Source: Herbaspirillum aquaticum
GTDB taxonomy: Bacteria; Pseudomonadota; Gammaproteobacteria; Burkholderiales; Burkholderiaceae_D
Reading direction: 5' to 3'
Length of the DNA: 64,000 bases
NCBI RefSeq assembly: GCF_002213425.1
Contig: NZ_NJGV01000001.1
Coordinates: 1-64,000, forward strand
Every line of letters begins with the position of its first letter. Within the stretch, counting starts at the first letter, position 1. Made by a program: the position numbers and the translations under genes. This document shows, piece by piece, positions 8,430 to 17,738 of the stretch. The notes beneath the pieces are model-generated. The model worked only from the letters and a program-made list of their open reading frames with translations, was not told the origin of the DNA and ran no database searches.

Positions 8430-9560
8430 ATGATTTTCCAACGCGCCCTCAGACGCGAACTGACCAGCACCGCAGGTGGGGTCTTCACTACCCTGTTCAC
8501 TATCACGCTGACGGTGATGCTCATCAAGATCCTCGGCCAGGCCGCGGGCGGCCAGGTGGCGTCGCAAGACGTGCTGGCCCTGATCGGCTTCCAGTCGCTG
8601 AACTACATGCCCATCATCCTGATCCTCACCGGCTTCATTTCGGTGCTGCTGGTGATGACACGCAGCTACCAGGATTCCGAAATCGTGGTCTGGTTCGCCT
8701 GCGGCATGTCGCTCACCCGCTGGATCGCCCCGGTACTGCGCTTCGGCTGGCCCATCGTGGCCCTGGTGGGCGTGCTGTCCTTCGTGGTTACGCCCTGGGC
8801 CAATGAACAGAGCAGCGAATACCGCAGCCGTTTCGAGCAGCGCGAGGACATTGCCCGCGTCTCCCCGGGCAAGTTCCAGGAGTCGGCGGCGGCCAACCGG
8901 ATCTTTTTCGTCGAGGGTATTTCCGGCGATGCCTCCAAGGTACGCAACATCTTCGTCAACACCATCAATTCCGACGGCAAGAACAGCGTGGTGGTCGCCA
9001 AGGAAGGTGAAACCACGGTCGATGCCGATGGCGAGAAATTCGTGGTCATGAACAAGGGCCGCCGTTACGATGGCTCGCCCAGCCTGCCCGATTTCCAGAT
9101 CGTCGATTTCGAGCGCTATGGCCTGCTCATCGGCAACCAGTCGCAGACCGCAGCCGGTGAGCGTTCGGCGCGCGCGCTGCAGATGGTCGAACTGCTGGCC
9201 AAGCAGGACGGCTTTGCCCGCGGCGAACTGCTCTGGCGCATCGCGCTGCCGCTCATGTCGCTGGCGCTCATGCTGCTGGCCATTCCGCTGTCCTTCGTGA
9301 ACCCGCGCGCGGGCCGCTCGCTGGGGCTGCTGGTGGCCTTGCTGCTGTTCGTGGTGTACAGCAATACGGTCAGCGTGTTCCAGGCCTCGGTAGCGCAGCA
9401 GCGCATGAGCTTCATGATGGCCTGGTGGCCGGTGCACGTGATCGTGGCGCTGCTGGTGGTGGGCATGTTCGCCCTGCGCCTGAACATCAACCATCCCTAC
9501 CACCCATCCCGGTTGTGGAGCCGCGTGCGCCGCGCCATGACGTTCCAGCGCGAGGCCTGA
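8430..9560 (+). CDS. lptF: LPS export ABC transporter permease LptF
   Basis: A 376-aa inner-membrane subunit of the LptB2FG transporter, which extracts lipopolysaccharide from the inner membrane and passes it to LptC/A/D. It shows the expected topology: an N-terminal amphipathic stretch (MIFQRALRRELTSTAGGVF), three TM segments, a periplasmic beta-jellyroll (~residues 130-260), and three C-terminal TM segments ending near HPYHPSRLW. ATG 8430 gives the standard N-terminus; the frame is open further upstream to 8358 without family sequence. lptG begins one base after its stop codon, so the two are co-transcribed. Confidence 0.96.
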   Translation: MIFQRALRRELTSTAGGVFTTLFTITLTVMLIKILGQAAGGQVASQDVLALIGFQSLNYMPIILILTGFISVLLVMTRSYQDSEIVVWFACGMSLTRWIAPVLRFGWPIVALVGVLSFVVTPWANEQSSEYRSRFEQREDIARVSPGKFQESAAANRIFFVEGISGDASKVRNIFVNTINSDGKNSVVVAKEGETTVDADGEKFVVMNKGRRYDGSPSLPDFQIVDFERYGLLIGNQSQTAAGERSARALQMVELLAKQDGFARGELLWRIALPLMSLALMLLAIPLSFVNPRAGRSLGLLVALLLFVVYSNTVSVFQASVAQQRMSFMMAWWPVHVIVALLVVGMFALRLNINHPYHPSRLWSRVRRAMTFQREA

Positions 9561-9561
9561 G

Positions 9562-10692
9562 ATGAGAGTCATCCAACGTTACTTCACCTCCGAGATCACC
9601 CGCTCGGTGCTCTTTGCGCTGGCGGCCTTCCTGGCGCTGTTCGCCTTCTTCGAAATGATGGGCCAGCTGGAACAGGTCGGCCGCAATGGCTACAAGCTGC
9701 AGCAGGCGGTGTTCTATGTGCTCATGGGTTTGCCCGGCAATGTCTATGAACTCATGCCCACGGCGGTGCTGATCGGCACCATCTACACGCTATCGCAGCT
9801 GGCGGCACGCTCGGAATTCACCATCATGCGCGTCTCCAGCATGTCTACCGGCATGGCGGCCAAGGTGCTCTTGCGCATCGGTGTGGGCTTTGCGGTGCTC
9901 ACCATCGTGTTTGGCGAACTGATCGCGCCCAAGGCTTCGGAATGGGCGGAAAAGCTCAAGCTGCAGGCGCAGGGGGCGTCGATGTCCTCGCAGTTCCGCT
10001 CGGGCATGTGGGCCAAGGACGTGATCAAGGACAAGGGGCTGGAAGGCAATGTCACCGGCAGCCGTTTCATCAACATCCAGACCGTGCAGCCGGATGGCCG
10101 CATCGAAGGTGTCAAGCTCTATGAGCTCGATACCGACTTCCACATGGCGCGCATGGTCACGGCCAAGGATGGCATGTACGAGGGCAACCACCAGTGGGTG
10201 CTCAACGAGGTGGTGCAGTCGGACTTTACCGGTGGCGGCAACCGCAAGATCACCGAACCGGTCAAGACCGTCAAGATCCCCCAGATGAAGCTGGTCTCGG
10301 AGGTGACACCGGAAATCCTGTCGGTGCTCTTCGCCGACCCGGACCGCATGTCGGCCTATGACCTGCTGGCCTATACCAAGCACCTGGAGGCCAACAACCA
10401 GCGCACCGACCGCTACGAGATCGCGTTCTGGAAGAAGATCGTCTATCCGCTGTCGATCTTCGTGATGCTGGCGCTGGCCTTGCCGTTTGCCTACCTGCAT
10501 TTCCGCGCCGGGGGTGTGAGCCTCAAGATTTTCACCGGCATCATGATCGGCGTGTGCTTCCAGCTCATCAATAGCCTGTTCTCCCACCTGGGCCTGCTCA
10601 ATACCTGGCCGGCCTTCATGACGGCGGCCTTGCCCAGCCTGCTGTTCATGGCGCTGGCCATCGGCGCGCTGTGGTGGGTGGAGCGGACCTGA
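9562..10692 (+). CDS. lptG: LPS export ABC transporter permease LptG
   Basis: A 376-aa partner of LptF in the LptB2FG complex. The order is an N-terminal helix (MRVIQRYFTSEITRSVLFALAAF), TM segments to ~110, a periplasmic jellyroll (~130-270), and C-terminal TM segments including the FPFAYLHFRAGG-type region. It starts one base after the lptF stop (TGAGATG), indicating translational coupling. Both partners are full length and intact. Confidence 0.96.
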   Translation: MRVIQRYFTSEITRSVLFALAAFLALFAFFEMMGQLEQVGRNGYKLQQAVFYVLMGLPGNVYELMPTAVLIGTIYTLSQLAARSEFTIMRVSSMSTGMAAKVLLRIGVGFAVLTIVFGELIAPKASEWAEKLKLQAQGASMSSQFRSGMWAKDVIKDKGLEGNVTGSRFINIQTVQPDGRIEGVKLYELDTDFHMARMVTAKDGMYEGNHQWVLNEVVQSDFTGGGNRKITEPVKTVKIPQMKLVSEVTPEILSVLFADPDRMSAYDLLAYTKHLEANNQRTDRYEIAFWKKIVYPLSIFVMLALALPFAYLHFRAGGVSLKIFTGIMIGVCFQLINSLFSHLGLLNTWPAFMTAALPSLLFMALAIGALWWVERT

Positions 10693-10740
10693 GTCCGTCC
10701 CGTGATCTCGAATACTTAGCCTGAAAGACTGCTGCACATC

Positions 10741-11124
10741 ATGAGCCAAGCCACCTCCCAAAGCCTGATCCTGTTCGCCCACGGCGCTCGCGACCCCGCC
10801 TGGGCGGCGCCTTTCGAGCGCCTGCGCGCCCTCACGCAGGCGGCCATGCCGGGGACCAGCGTGGAGCTGGCCTTCCTGGAGCTGATGCAGCCGGACCTGC
10901 CGAGCGTGGCGGCGCGGCAGATTGCCGCCGGCAGCCGGCGCGTGACCGTCATTCCGGTGTTCCTGGGGCAGGGCGGGCACGTGCGCCGTGACCTGCCGGA
11001 ATTGCTGGAGCAACTGCGCCAGGCGCATCCGGGTGTGGAAGTGCGCACCGTCGCTGCGGTGGGCGAGGATGAGGCGGTGTTGCAGGCGATTGCCGCTTAT
11101 TGCGTGGGGACGGTCAATAGCTGA
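10741..11124 (+). CDS. CbiX/SirB family sirohydrochlorin chelatase
   Basis: A 127-aa small, single-domain class II chelatase that inserts metal into sirohydrochlorin (Fe2+ for sirohaem or Co2+ for cobalamin). It has the N-terminal metal-binding His in LILFAHGARDPAW and the second His in VFLGQGGHVRRDLP. Half-length proteins of this kind act as homodimers. It sits near the SUMT gene (11581-12342) and the sulfite reductase locus, so Fe2+ insertion for sirohaem is the likely role. It follows lptG by ~50 bp on the same strand and ends at its own terminator. Confidence 0.85.
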   Translation: MSQATSQSLILFAHGARDPAWAAPFERLRALTQAAMPGTSVELAFLELMQPDLPSVAARQIAAGSRRVTVIPVFLGQGGHVRRDLPELLEQLRQAHPGVEVRTVAAVGEDEAVLQAIAAYCVGTVNS

Positions 11125-11152
11125 TCCTGCCATCGGCACTACTGGATACGAC

Positions 11153-11184
11153 GATGGCCCGAAAAACGGGCCATCTGCTTTTTT
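11153..11184 (+). terminator. Terminator after the chelatase gene
   Basis: A 9-bp stem GATGGCCCG/CGGGCCATC (11153-11161 with 11167-11175) with an AAAAA loop is followed by TGCTTTTTT. It is reasonably symmetric and may also serve the convergent csaA gene. Confidence 0.85.
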
Positions 11185-11203
11185 GGGGGAGGGCTTGAGC
11201 CCT

Positions 11204-11575
11204 TCAGAACAGGCGGGCGCCGTTGGGTACGGCCTGGTCCGGCTTGAATAGCACTACCTCGCCCTGGGCATCCGGAAAGCCCAGCGTGAGCACTTCCGAC
11301 ATGAACTTGCCGATCTGGCGCGGCGGAAAATTCACGACCGCCGCCACCTGGCGACCGACCAGCTGCTCCAGCGTGTAGTGGGTGGTGATCTGGGCGCTGC
11401 TCTGGCGCACACCGATGCCCGGACCGAAATCGATCTTCAGTTTGAACGCAGGCTTGCGGGCTTCAGGGAAGGCATCGGCGGCGATGATGGTGCCGATGCG
11501 GATATCGACCTTGAGGAAGGCCTCGAAATCGATGGGATCGGCCGCAGGGGCCGCAGGGTCGTGGAGCAGGTGCAT
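11204..11575 (-). CDS. csaA: CsaA-like tRNA-binding / export chaperone protein
   Basis: A 123-aa protein that is almost entirely one OB-fold Trbp111-type domain: [67 protein letters not shown]. CsaA proteins are dimeric tRNA-binding proteins also proposed as export chaperones. It begins 5 bp after the SUMT stop codon, so it is probably the last gene of the leftward sulfur operon. A sulfur-specific role is not evident. Confidence 0.88.
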   Translation of the reverse strand: MHLLHDPAAPAADPIDFEAFLKVDIRIGTIIAADAFPEARKPAFKLKIDFGPGIGVRQSSAQITTHYTLEQLVGRQVAAVVNFPPRQIGKFMSEVLTLGFPDAQGEVVLFKPDQAVPNGARLF

Positions 11576-11580
11576 GGGCG

Positions 11581-12342
11581 TCAGTCCCGATCCGCCAGCG
11601 CCGGCCCGATCATCACCAGCACCGGCCCGCTGCAGGCCTGCAGCCCGGCTTCCAATCCTGCCAGTTGCAGATGGTAGATGTGCTGGTCAGGACGGCTGCA
11701 GTTCTCCACCACCACCACCGGCGTATCAGGCGCATGGCCTAGCGCCAGCAAGCGCTGTGCGGTGGCCGTGGCTTCGCGTCCGCCCATGTACTGGACCAGC
11801 GTATCGCCATTGGGCATACGGACTTCATCCGGCTCATCCACGCCCGTGCTGGAGGTGAAGAGCGAGACGCTGCGCGCAATCCCCCGGCGCGTGAGCGGCC
11901 GTTTGGCGGCCGAGGCGGCAGCCAGCGCGGCCGTAATGCCGGGGACGATTTCGTAAGGGATATGGTTGGCTTCGAGTGCCCGCATCTCTTCATCGGCACG
12001 GCCGAAGAGCATGGGGTCGCCGCCTTTCAAGCGCACCACGCGGCGATACTGCTGCGCGGCCTCGACCAGCTTCTGGTTGATGACCGGCTGGGCCGTGGAG
12101 CGCTGGCCGCTGCGCTTGCCGACCGACACCTGCACGGCTTGCGGGCACAGGGCCAGGATCTCTTCGGTAACCAGGGCGTCGTGCAGCACGATGTCGGCTT
12201 GCGCCAGCAGGCGTGCGGCGCGTACCGTCAACAGGTCAGCGGCCCCGGGGCCGGAGCCGATCAGCCACACCATGCCCGGGGTTTCCGGGCTGGGGGCGGG
12301 TGAATCGGAAGAAGGGGAAGTCGCTGCCTGTTGGGTGGCCAT
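11581..12342 (-). CDS. cobA: Uroporphyrinogen-III C-methyltransferase (SUMT)
   Basis: A 253-aa SAM-dependent enzyme that methylates uroporphyrinogen III at C2 and C7 to precorrin-2, the branch point to sirohaem and cobalamin. The first ~23 residues are a Ser/Pro-rich extension. Then come [39 protein letters not shown], the [22 protein letters not shown] core and the C-terminal [11 protein letters not shown] region. It lacks the CysG oxidase/chelatase half. It lies 37 bp downstream of cysN, so it should supply sirohaem to the sulfite reductase of this operon. Confidence 0.93.
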   Translation of the reverse strand: MATQQAATSPSSDSPAPSPETPGMVWLIGSGPGAADLLTVRAARLLAQADIVLHDALVTEEILALCPQAVQVSVGKRSGQRSTAQPVINQKLVEAAQQYRRVVRLKGGDPMLFGRADEEMRALEANHIPYEIVPGITAALAAASAAKRPLTRRGIARSVSLFTSSTGVDEPDEVRMPNGDTLVQYMGGREATATAQRLLALGHAPDTPVVVVENCSRPDQHIYHLQLAGLEAGLQACSGPVLVMIGPALADRD

Positions 12343-12379
12343 GGCCTGGTCGAAGAGACGATTGCGGATCGAAGGAAAT

Positions 12380-13711
12380 TCAGTCGATCCGAATCATACC
12401 AGCGGCCACCGTCTGGTGGCTCACTTCGTCGATCAGGATGAAGGCGCCGGTGGCGCGGATGTCCTGGTAGGCATCGGCCGCGATGGGCTGCTGCACGTTC
12501 ACGCTGATGCGGGCGATGTCGTTGAGCTTGAGCGTGTCGGCGGGACGGCGTTCCTGGGTGTTGATGTCCAGGAGCGTATCGACCTTGGCCACGCGCGCTG
12601 CCACCTGCTTGGTGGTGTGCTTGAGCCAGTACTTGCGGCGCAGGTCCAGCGGTTCTTCGGAGAGCCAGCACACATCGGCGTTGACGGTCTTCAGGATGGT
12701 GGAGGGCTGTGCCTCGGCTGCCAGCAGGTCGCCGCGCGAGATGTCCAGGTATTCGTCCAGCAGGAGGGTCACCGACTGGCCGGCCGTGGCCGATTCCAGC
12801 GAACCATCCAGGGTCTGGATATCCTTGACGGTAGCGCTCTGGCCGCTGGGCAGCACCACCAGCTTGTCACCCTTGGCCACCTTGCCGGCCTCGATGCGGC
12901 CCATGTAGCCACGGAAGTCATTGGCTTCATGACCGTTGTGGCGTGCCACCAGCTGCACCGGGAAACGGAAGGCCTCCTCGTGCGCATCTTCATACACCGA
13001 CAGCGATTCGAGCAGCGTGATCAGCGTCGGACCCTGGTACCAGGGCATGCGCGCGCTGGCTTCCACCACATTGTCGCCGGCCAGGGCCGACAGCGGGATG
13101 GCGTGCACGTCCTTCAGGCCCAGTTGCTGCGCGAACTGCTGGTAAGCCCCGACGATGCGGTCGTAGACGGTCTGGTCATAATCCACCAGGTCCATCTTGT
13201 TGACGGCCACGATCACGTGCTGGATCTGCAGCAGGTGGGCGATGGTGGAGTGGCGCTTGGTCTGGGTCAGCAGTTCCACGCTGCCATCGTCGCCCAATTT
13301 CACCTTGGACACGTCCACCAGGATGATGACGGCGTCAGCAGTCGAGGCACCGGTGACCATGTTGCGGGTGTACTGCTCATGGCCCGGGGTGTCGGCGATG
13401 ATGAACTTGCGCTTGGGCGTGGCGAAGTAGCGATAGGCCACGTCGATGGTGATGCCTTGCTCGCGCTCGGCTTCCAGGCCATCGGTGAGCAGCGACAGGT
13501 CCACGGTATCGCCCACGGTGCGCTTGTGCTTGGCGCGCGAGATGGCGTCGAGCTGGTCGGCGAAGATGCCCTTGCTGTCGAACAGCAGGCGGCCGATCAG
13601 GGTGCTCTTGCCATCGTCCACGGAACCGGCGGTGATGAAGCGCAGCAGGCCGCGTTCGTGCGATTGTGCGGAGGCCTGGGCCAGTTGTGCTTGGGTTGCG
13701 GCGGCGTTCAT
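12380..13711 (-). CDS. cysN: Sulfate adenylyltransferase subunit 1 (GTPase) CysN
   Basis: A 443-aa GTPase subunit of ATP sulfurylase, coupling GTP hydrolysis to APS formation with CysD. It has the P-loop GSVDDGKST (residues 30-38), the G3 motif DTPGHEQY, the G4 motif NKMD, and then two beta-barrel domains as in EF-Tu. No C-terminal APS kinase (CysC) fusion is present. Its ATG shares one base with the cysD stop codon (TGATG at 13709-13713), so the two subunits are translationally coupled. Confidence 0.97.
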   Translation of the reverse strand: MNAAATQAQLAQASAQSHERGLLRFITAGSVDDGKSTLIGRLLFDSKGIFADQLDAISRAKHKRTVGDTVDLSLLTDGLEAEREQGITIDVAYRYFATPKRKFIIADTPGHEQYTRNMVTGASTADAVIILVDVSKVKLGDDGSVELLTQTKRHSTIAHLLQIQHVIVAVNKMDLVDYDQTVYDRIVGAYQQFAQQLGLKDVHAIPLSALAGDNVVEASARMPWYQGPTLITLLESLSVYEDAHEEAFRFPVQLVARHNGHEANDFRGYMGRIEAGKVAKGDKLVVLPSGQSATVKDIQTLDGSLESATAGQSVTLLLDEYLDISRGDLLAAEAQPSTILKTVNADVCWLSEEPLDLRRKYWLKHTTKQVAARVAKVDTLLDINTQERRPADTLKLNDIARISVNVQQPIAADAYQDIRATGAFILIDEVSHQTVAAGMIRID

Positions 13712-14646
13712 CAGAAATATCCTTCCTTCTTGCGTTTTTCCATCGAGGCTTCGGACGTCTGGTCGTCCATGCGGGTCGCGCCGCGCTCGGTAATCTGGGT
13801 CACTGCGGTCTCGGCGATGATGGCTTCCACGGAAGCGGCATCGGAAGACACCGGGCAGGTGCAGGAAATGTCGCCCACGGTACGGAAGCGGACGACCTGC
13901 TTTTCCACGGTCTCGCCTTCGCGGGCCGGGGTGAGGTCGGTCAGCGGCACCAGGAGGCCATTGCGCGGGATCACCTCGCGCTCATGGGCGAAGTAGATCG
14001 AGGGCAGGGCCAGCTTTTCGCGGGCGATGTACTGCCACACATCCAGTTCGGTCCAGTTCGAGATGGGGAAGACGCGCATGTTCTCGCCCGGATGCACGCG
14101 GGTGTTATACAGGTCCCACAGCTCGGGGCGCTGGGCCTTGGGATTCCATTGGCCGAACTCGTCGCGGAAGGAGAAGATGCGTTCCTTGGCGCGGGCCTTT
14201 TCTTCGTCGCGGCGCGCGCCGCCGATACAGGCGTCGAACTTGAATTCCTCGATGGTTTCCAGCAGCGTCACGGCTTGCGCGGCATTGCGCGAATCGGTTT
14301 GCGGATTGCGCAGGCGCACGGTGCCACGCTTGATCGAATCTTCCACCGAACGCACCACCAGGCGCTCGCCCAGTTCGGCGGCGCGGCGATCACGGAATTC
14401 GATGACTTCCGGGAAGTTGTGGCCGGTGTCGATGTGCACCAGCGGGAAGGGGAACTTGCCGGGGCGGAAGGCCTTCTCGGCGATGCGCAGCAGCACCACC
14501 GAGTCCTTGCCGCCGGAGAACAGCAGCGCCGGGTTGCTGCACTCGGCAGCGACCTCGCGCATGATGTGGATGGCTTCCGATTCCAGCCAGTCGAGGTGAC
14601 GGTTGCTGGCGTTGTCCAAAAAGAGGGTGTCTACCGCAGTGTTCAT
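13711..14646 (-). CDS. cysD: Sulfate adenylyltransferase subunit 2 CysD
   Basis: A 311-aa catalytic subunit of ATP sulfurylase of the PAPS-reductase-like ATP pyrophosphatase fold. It has the PP-loop SGGKDS at residues 44-49 (LLFSGGKDSVVLLRIAEKAF), then LVHIDTGHNFPEVIEFRD, CIGGARRDEEKARAKERIFS and the C-terminal DISCTCPVSSDAASVE. ATG 14646 gives the normal N-terminus (MNTAVDTLFLDNASNRHLDWLE in outline); the frame is open further upstream over the cysH end without homology. It lies between cysH and cysN. Confidence 0.97.
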   Translation of the reverse strand: MNTAVDTLFLDNASNRHLDWLESEAIHIMREVAAECSNPALLFSGGKDSVVLLRIAEKAFRPGKFPFPLVHIDTGHNFPEVIEFRDRRAAELGERLVVRSVEDSIKRGTVRLRNPQTDSRNAAQAVTLLETIEEFKFDACIGGARRDEEKARAKERIFSFRDEFGQWNPKAQRPELWDLYNTRVHPGENMRVFPISNWTELDVWQYIAREKLALPSIYFAHEREVIPRNGLLVPLTDLTPAREGETVEKQVVRFRTVGDISCTCPVSSDAASVEAIIAETAVTQITERGATRMDDQTSEASMEKRKKEGYF

Positions 14647-14695
14647 GCCGGACCTTCCGATGCTTTGCTTGTTGTTGCCTTGATTGAATTCTGGT

Positions 14696-15427
14696 TCAGC
14701 TCGCCGCATGCGCCTTGATGCGCACCAGCTTGCCGTCGACCACGTGCAGGCCGCATTCCTTGGAGTCGGGGTTCTCCCACCACCAGCGGCCGGCGCGGAT
14801 GTCTTCACCTGGCTGGATGGCCCGGGTACAGGGCTCGCAGCCGATGGACGGGTAACCCTGGTCGTGCAGCGGGTTGTAGGGCACGTCATTGGCGCGAATG
14901 TAGTCCCAGACGTCCTGTTCGGACCAGTCGGCCAGGGGGTTGAACTTCTCCATGCCGTGGGCTTCGTCACGTTCCTGCACGTGCAGCTCGGCCCGCGTGA
15001 CCGATTGTGCGCGGCGCTGGCCGGTCACCCACGAGGCCTTGCCCTGCAGGGCGCGATTGAGCGGCTCCATCTTGCGGATGTGGCAGCACTCCTTGCGCAG
15101 TTCCACGCTGTCGTAGAAGGCGTTGGCGCCATTCTTCTGCACGTAAGCCTCGACCGCCTCAGGCTGGGGACGGTAGGGAGCGACGTCGTAATCGTAGGTC
15201 TCGCGGATGCGGTCGATCATGCCGACGGTTTCCTTGTGCAGGCGACCGGTTTCCAGTGTGAAGATGCTGATGCGATCCTGCAGCTTGCCGCGCAGGATCA
15301 GGTCGGTCAGCACCATGTCCTCCGCGGCCAGGCTGGAGGCCAGCGCCGCCGGGGCGTACTCGGCGGCGATGCGTTCCAGGGTGGCCTGGGTCTTGGCGAT
15401 GAGTTCTTGCAAGCCTGGGTTGGCCAT
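14696..15427 (-). CDS. cysH: Assimilatory APS reductase (CysH family, iron-sulfur type)
   Basis: A 243-aa thioredoxin-dependent reductase giving sulfite. It carries Cys114-Cys115 (ECCHIRK) and Cys197-x-x-Cys200 (GCEPC). This CC...CxxC set binds a [4Fe-4S] cluster and marks APS reductases rather than PAPS-specific CysH. The catalytic Cys is in KECGLH (Cys225). No cysC (APS kinase) is present in the block, which agrees with direct APS reduction. ATG 15427 is preferred over 15448 because AAGGAAGGA precedes it at a good distance. Confidence 0.94.
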   Translation of the reverse strand: MANPGLQELIAKTQATLERIAAEYAPAALASSLAAEDMVLTDLILRGKLQDRISIFTLETGRLHKETVGMIDRIRETYDYDVAPYRPQPEAVEAYVQKNGANAFYDSVELRKECCHIRKMEPLNRALQGKASWVTGQRRAQSVTRAELHVQERDEAHGMEKFNPLADWSEQDVWDYIRANDVPYNPLHDQGYPSIGCEPCTRAIQPGEDIRAGRWWWENPDSKECGLHVVDGKLVRIKAHAAS

Positions 15428-15457
15428 GGGCTGTCCTTCCTTCTTCACAATGGCCGT

Positions 15458-15985
15458 TCAGTCAGCGGCCTGCACGGTGTCGCGCTTGACGCGGCGGAAC
15501 AGCGGGTTCTTCTCATCCCAGGAGGTCTGGTACTTCTCGGAGAAGTCGGTCAGGCCCTTGACGGCATCGTGGATGTTCTTGTCGGCACGCACGGCGAAGG
15601 CGTCAAAGCCCACGCGCTGCATGTAGAACAGCTGGTCGCGCAGCACGTCGCCGATGGCGCGCAGCTCACCGGTATAGCCCAGGCGGGCACGCAGGTTGTA
15701 GGCGATGGAATAGCCACGGCCATCGGCGAACTTGGGGAAGTCCACGGCGACGACCTTGAAGCTGTCCAACTGGCCCTTCAGTTCTTCCGGACGTTCATCG
15801 CTGGCCAGCCACACGCCGATCTCGGCGCGCGACTTCAGGGCCTCGCCCTGTGCCTGCCACACCTTCAGCGGCACGATCACGCGGCCTTGCGGCACGCTCA
15901 CGGTCTCTGCGGTCTCGCCTTCAGCCAGGCGCAGGACGGTCCAGTCGTCGCTCACGACGGTCTTGTTCTTGATGATTTCAGGCAT
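15458..15985 (-). CDS. DUF934 protein, sulfite-reductase partner
   Basis: A 175-aa DUF934 family protein. The body ends with the characteristic stretch ARLGYTGELRAIGDVLRDQLFYMQRVGFDAFAVR. DUF934 genes are commonly found beside ferredoxin-type sulfite reductases and are suspected to be auxiliary to them; the biochemical role is not established. ATG 15985 overlaps the sulfite reductase stop by 8 nt (ATGCCTGA) and has GGAGA upstream. An alternative in-frame start lies at 16006. Confidence 0.88.
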   Translation of the reverse strand: MPEIIKNKTVVSDDWTVLRLAEGETAETVSVPQGRVIVPLKVWQAQGEALKSRAEIGVWLASDERPEELKGQLDSFKVVAVDFPKFADGRGYSIAYNLRARLGYTGELRAIGDVLRDQLFYMQRVGFDAFAVRADKNIHDAVKGLTDFSEKYQTSWDEKNPLFRRVKRDTVQAAD

Positions 15986-17675
15986 TTGCGTCTTCTCCTG
16001 CGACATACTCGGCCGAACGGATCGGCGTTGCGTAAACGAATTCCTTGAACGGGGTCACACCGATGCGGCGCACGGTGTCGATGAAGCGTTCTTCCTCGGT
16101 GCGCTGCTTGACATACACCTGCAGCAGGCGGTCGATCACGGTGGGCATCTGGGTGGCCGAGAACGAGGGGCCGATGATCTTGCCGATCGAAGACTCGTTA
16201 CCTTGGGCGCCGCCCAGCGACACCTGGTACCACTCGGAACCATCCTTGTCCACGCCCAGGATGCCGATGTTGCCCACGTGATGGTGGCCGCAGGCGTTGA
16301 TGCAACCGGAGATGTTCAGTTCGATGTCGCCGATGTCATGCTGGAAGTCGATGTTCTCGAACTTCTCGGCGATGGCCTGGGCGATCGGGATCGACTTGGC
16401 ATTGGCCAGCGAGCAGAAGTCACCGCCGGGGCAGCAGATGATGTCGGTCAAGAGGCCAATGTTGGGCGTAGCCAGGCCATGCGACTTGGCAGCCTTCCAC
16501 AGCGCATACAGTTCGGATTGCTTGACGTCGGCCAGCACCAGGTTCTGTTCGTGGGTCACGCGCAGTTCGCCGAAGCTGTACTGGTCGGCCAGGTCGGCCA
16601 CGAAGTTCATCTGGTCGGCGGTGATGTCGCCCGGCGGCACGCCCGGCTTCTTCAGCGACAACAGCACGGCTGCATAGCCGGCCTTCTTGTGCGCCTTGAC
16701 GTTGCGCTTGATCCAGTTGGCGAAACCACGGTCTTCAGCCTTCAGGCGTTCATATTCCGCATCCACGGCCGGCAGGGTTTCGTAGGCCGGATCGGTGAAG
16801 AACTTGGCCACGCGCTGCAGTTCTTCTTCGGTCAGGGTGGAGGGGCCATCCTTGATGTCGGCCCATTCGGCTTCGACCTGGCGCGCGAACTCCTCGGGGC
16901 CGATGGCCTTGACCAGGATCTTGATGCGCGCCTTGTACATGTTGTCGCGGCGGCCGTGCTGGTTGTACACACGCAGGATCGCTTCCAGGTAGGACATGGC
17001 GTGCTTCCAGGGCAGGAAGTCACGGATCACGCTGCCCAGGATCGGGGTGCGGCCCATGCCGCCACCGACCAGCACACGGAAGCCGACTTCGCCAGCCTCG
17101 TTCTTGATGACATGCAGGCCGATGTCGTGCACGGCAGTGGCGGCACGGTCTTCGGCAGCGCCGCTGATGGCGATCTTGAACTTGCGTGGCAGGTAGGCGA
17201 ACTCGGGGTGGAAGGTGCTCCACTCGCGGATCAGTTCGGCATAGGGACGCGGATCGACGATTTCATCGGCGGCCACGCCGGCCAGTTCGTCCGAGGTGGT
17301 ATTGCGGATGCAGTTGCCGGAGGTCTGGATGGCGTGCATTTCCACTCTGGCCAGCTGTTCCAGGATTTCGGGCGATTCTTCCAGCTTGATCCAGTTGAAC
17401 TGGATGTTCTGGCGGGTGGTGAAGTGACCGTAGCCGCGGTCATACTTGACGGCGATCTCGGCGAACTTGCGCAGTTGATTGGAGGCCAGCATGCCGTAGG
17501 GAATGGCGATGCGCAGCATGTAGGCATGGCGTTGCAGGTAGAGCCCGTTCTGCAGGCGCAGGATACGGAATTCGTCTTCGGCCAGTTCATCCGACAGGCG
17601 CCGACGCACCTGGTCCCGGTATTGTGCGACTCGCTCTTTGACGATCAGGTGATCGTATTGGTCATAGCGGTACAT
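15978..17675 (-). CDS. cysI: Sulfite reductase haemoprotein (nitrite/sulfite reductase family)
   Basis: A 565-aa sirohaem/[4Fe-4S] enzyme reducing sulfite to sulfide with six electrons. The duplicated ferredoxin-like and catalytic halves are evident: YGHFTTRQNIQFNWI and later ELRVTHEQNLVLADV. The cluster/sirohaem ligands are C-x5-C in CPGGDFC and C-x3-C in CINAC, followed by GHHHVGNIGILG. No flavoprotein cysJ is adjacent, so ferredoxin or another donor is likely, perhaps with DUF934. Nitrite reduction cannot be excluded from sequence alone, but the cys context favours sulfite. Confidence 0.94.
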   Translation of the reverse strand: MYRYDQYDHLIVKERVAQYRDQVRRRLSDELAEDEFRILRLQNGLYLQRHAYMLRIAIPYGMLASNQLRKFAEIAVKYDRGYGHFTTRQNIQFNWIKLEESPEILEQLARVEMHAIQTSGNCIRNTTSDELAGVAADEIVDPRPYAELIREWSTFHPEFAYLPRKFKIAISGAAEDRAATAVHDIGLHVIKNEAGEVGFRVLVGGGMGRTPILGSVIRDFLPWKHAMSYLEAILRVYNQHGRRDNMYKARIKILVKAIGPEEFARQVEAEWADIKDGPSTLTEEELQRVAKFFTDPAYETLPAVDAEYERLKAEDRGFANWIKRNVKAHKKAGYAAVLLSLKKPGVPPGDITADQMNFVADLADQYSFGELRVTHEQNLVLADVKQSELYALWKAAKSHGLATPNIGLLTDIICCPGGDFCSLANAKSIPIAQAIAEKFENIDFQHDIGDIELNISGCINACGHHHVGNIGILGVDKDGSEWYQVSLGGAQGNESSIGKIIGPSFSATQMPTVIDRLLQVYVKQRTEEERFIDTVRRIGVTPFKEFVYATPIRSAEYVAGEDANA

Positions 17676-17738
17676 CTTGTCTTCCCTGTTAACGTCTTAT
17701 GGGCGCCCGGATCAGGGTGCGCCCGATTGAAAATGAGC

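Noticed and set aside
8283-9572. Minus-strand frame opposite lptF
   Set aside because: Gln/His-rich shadow translation; lptF is unambiguous on the plus strand.
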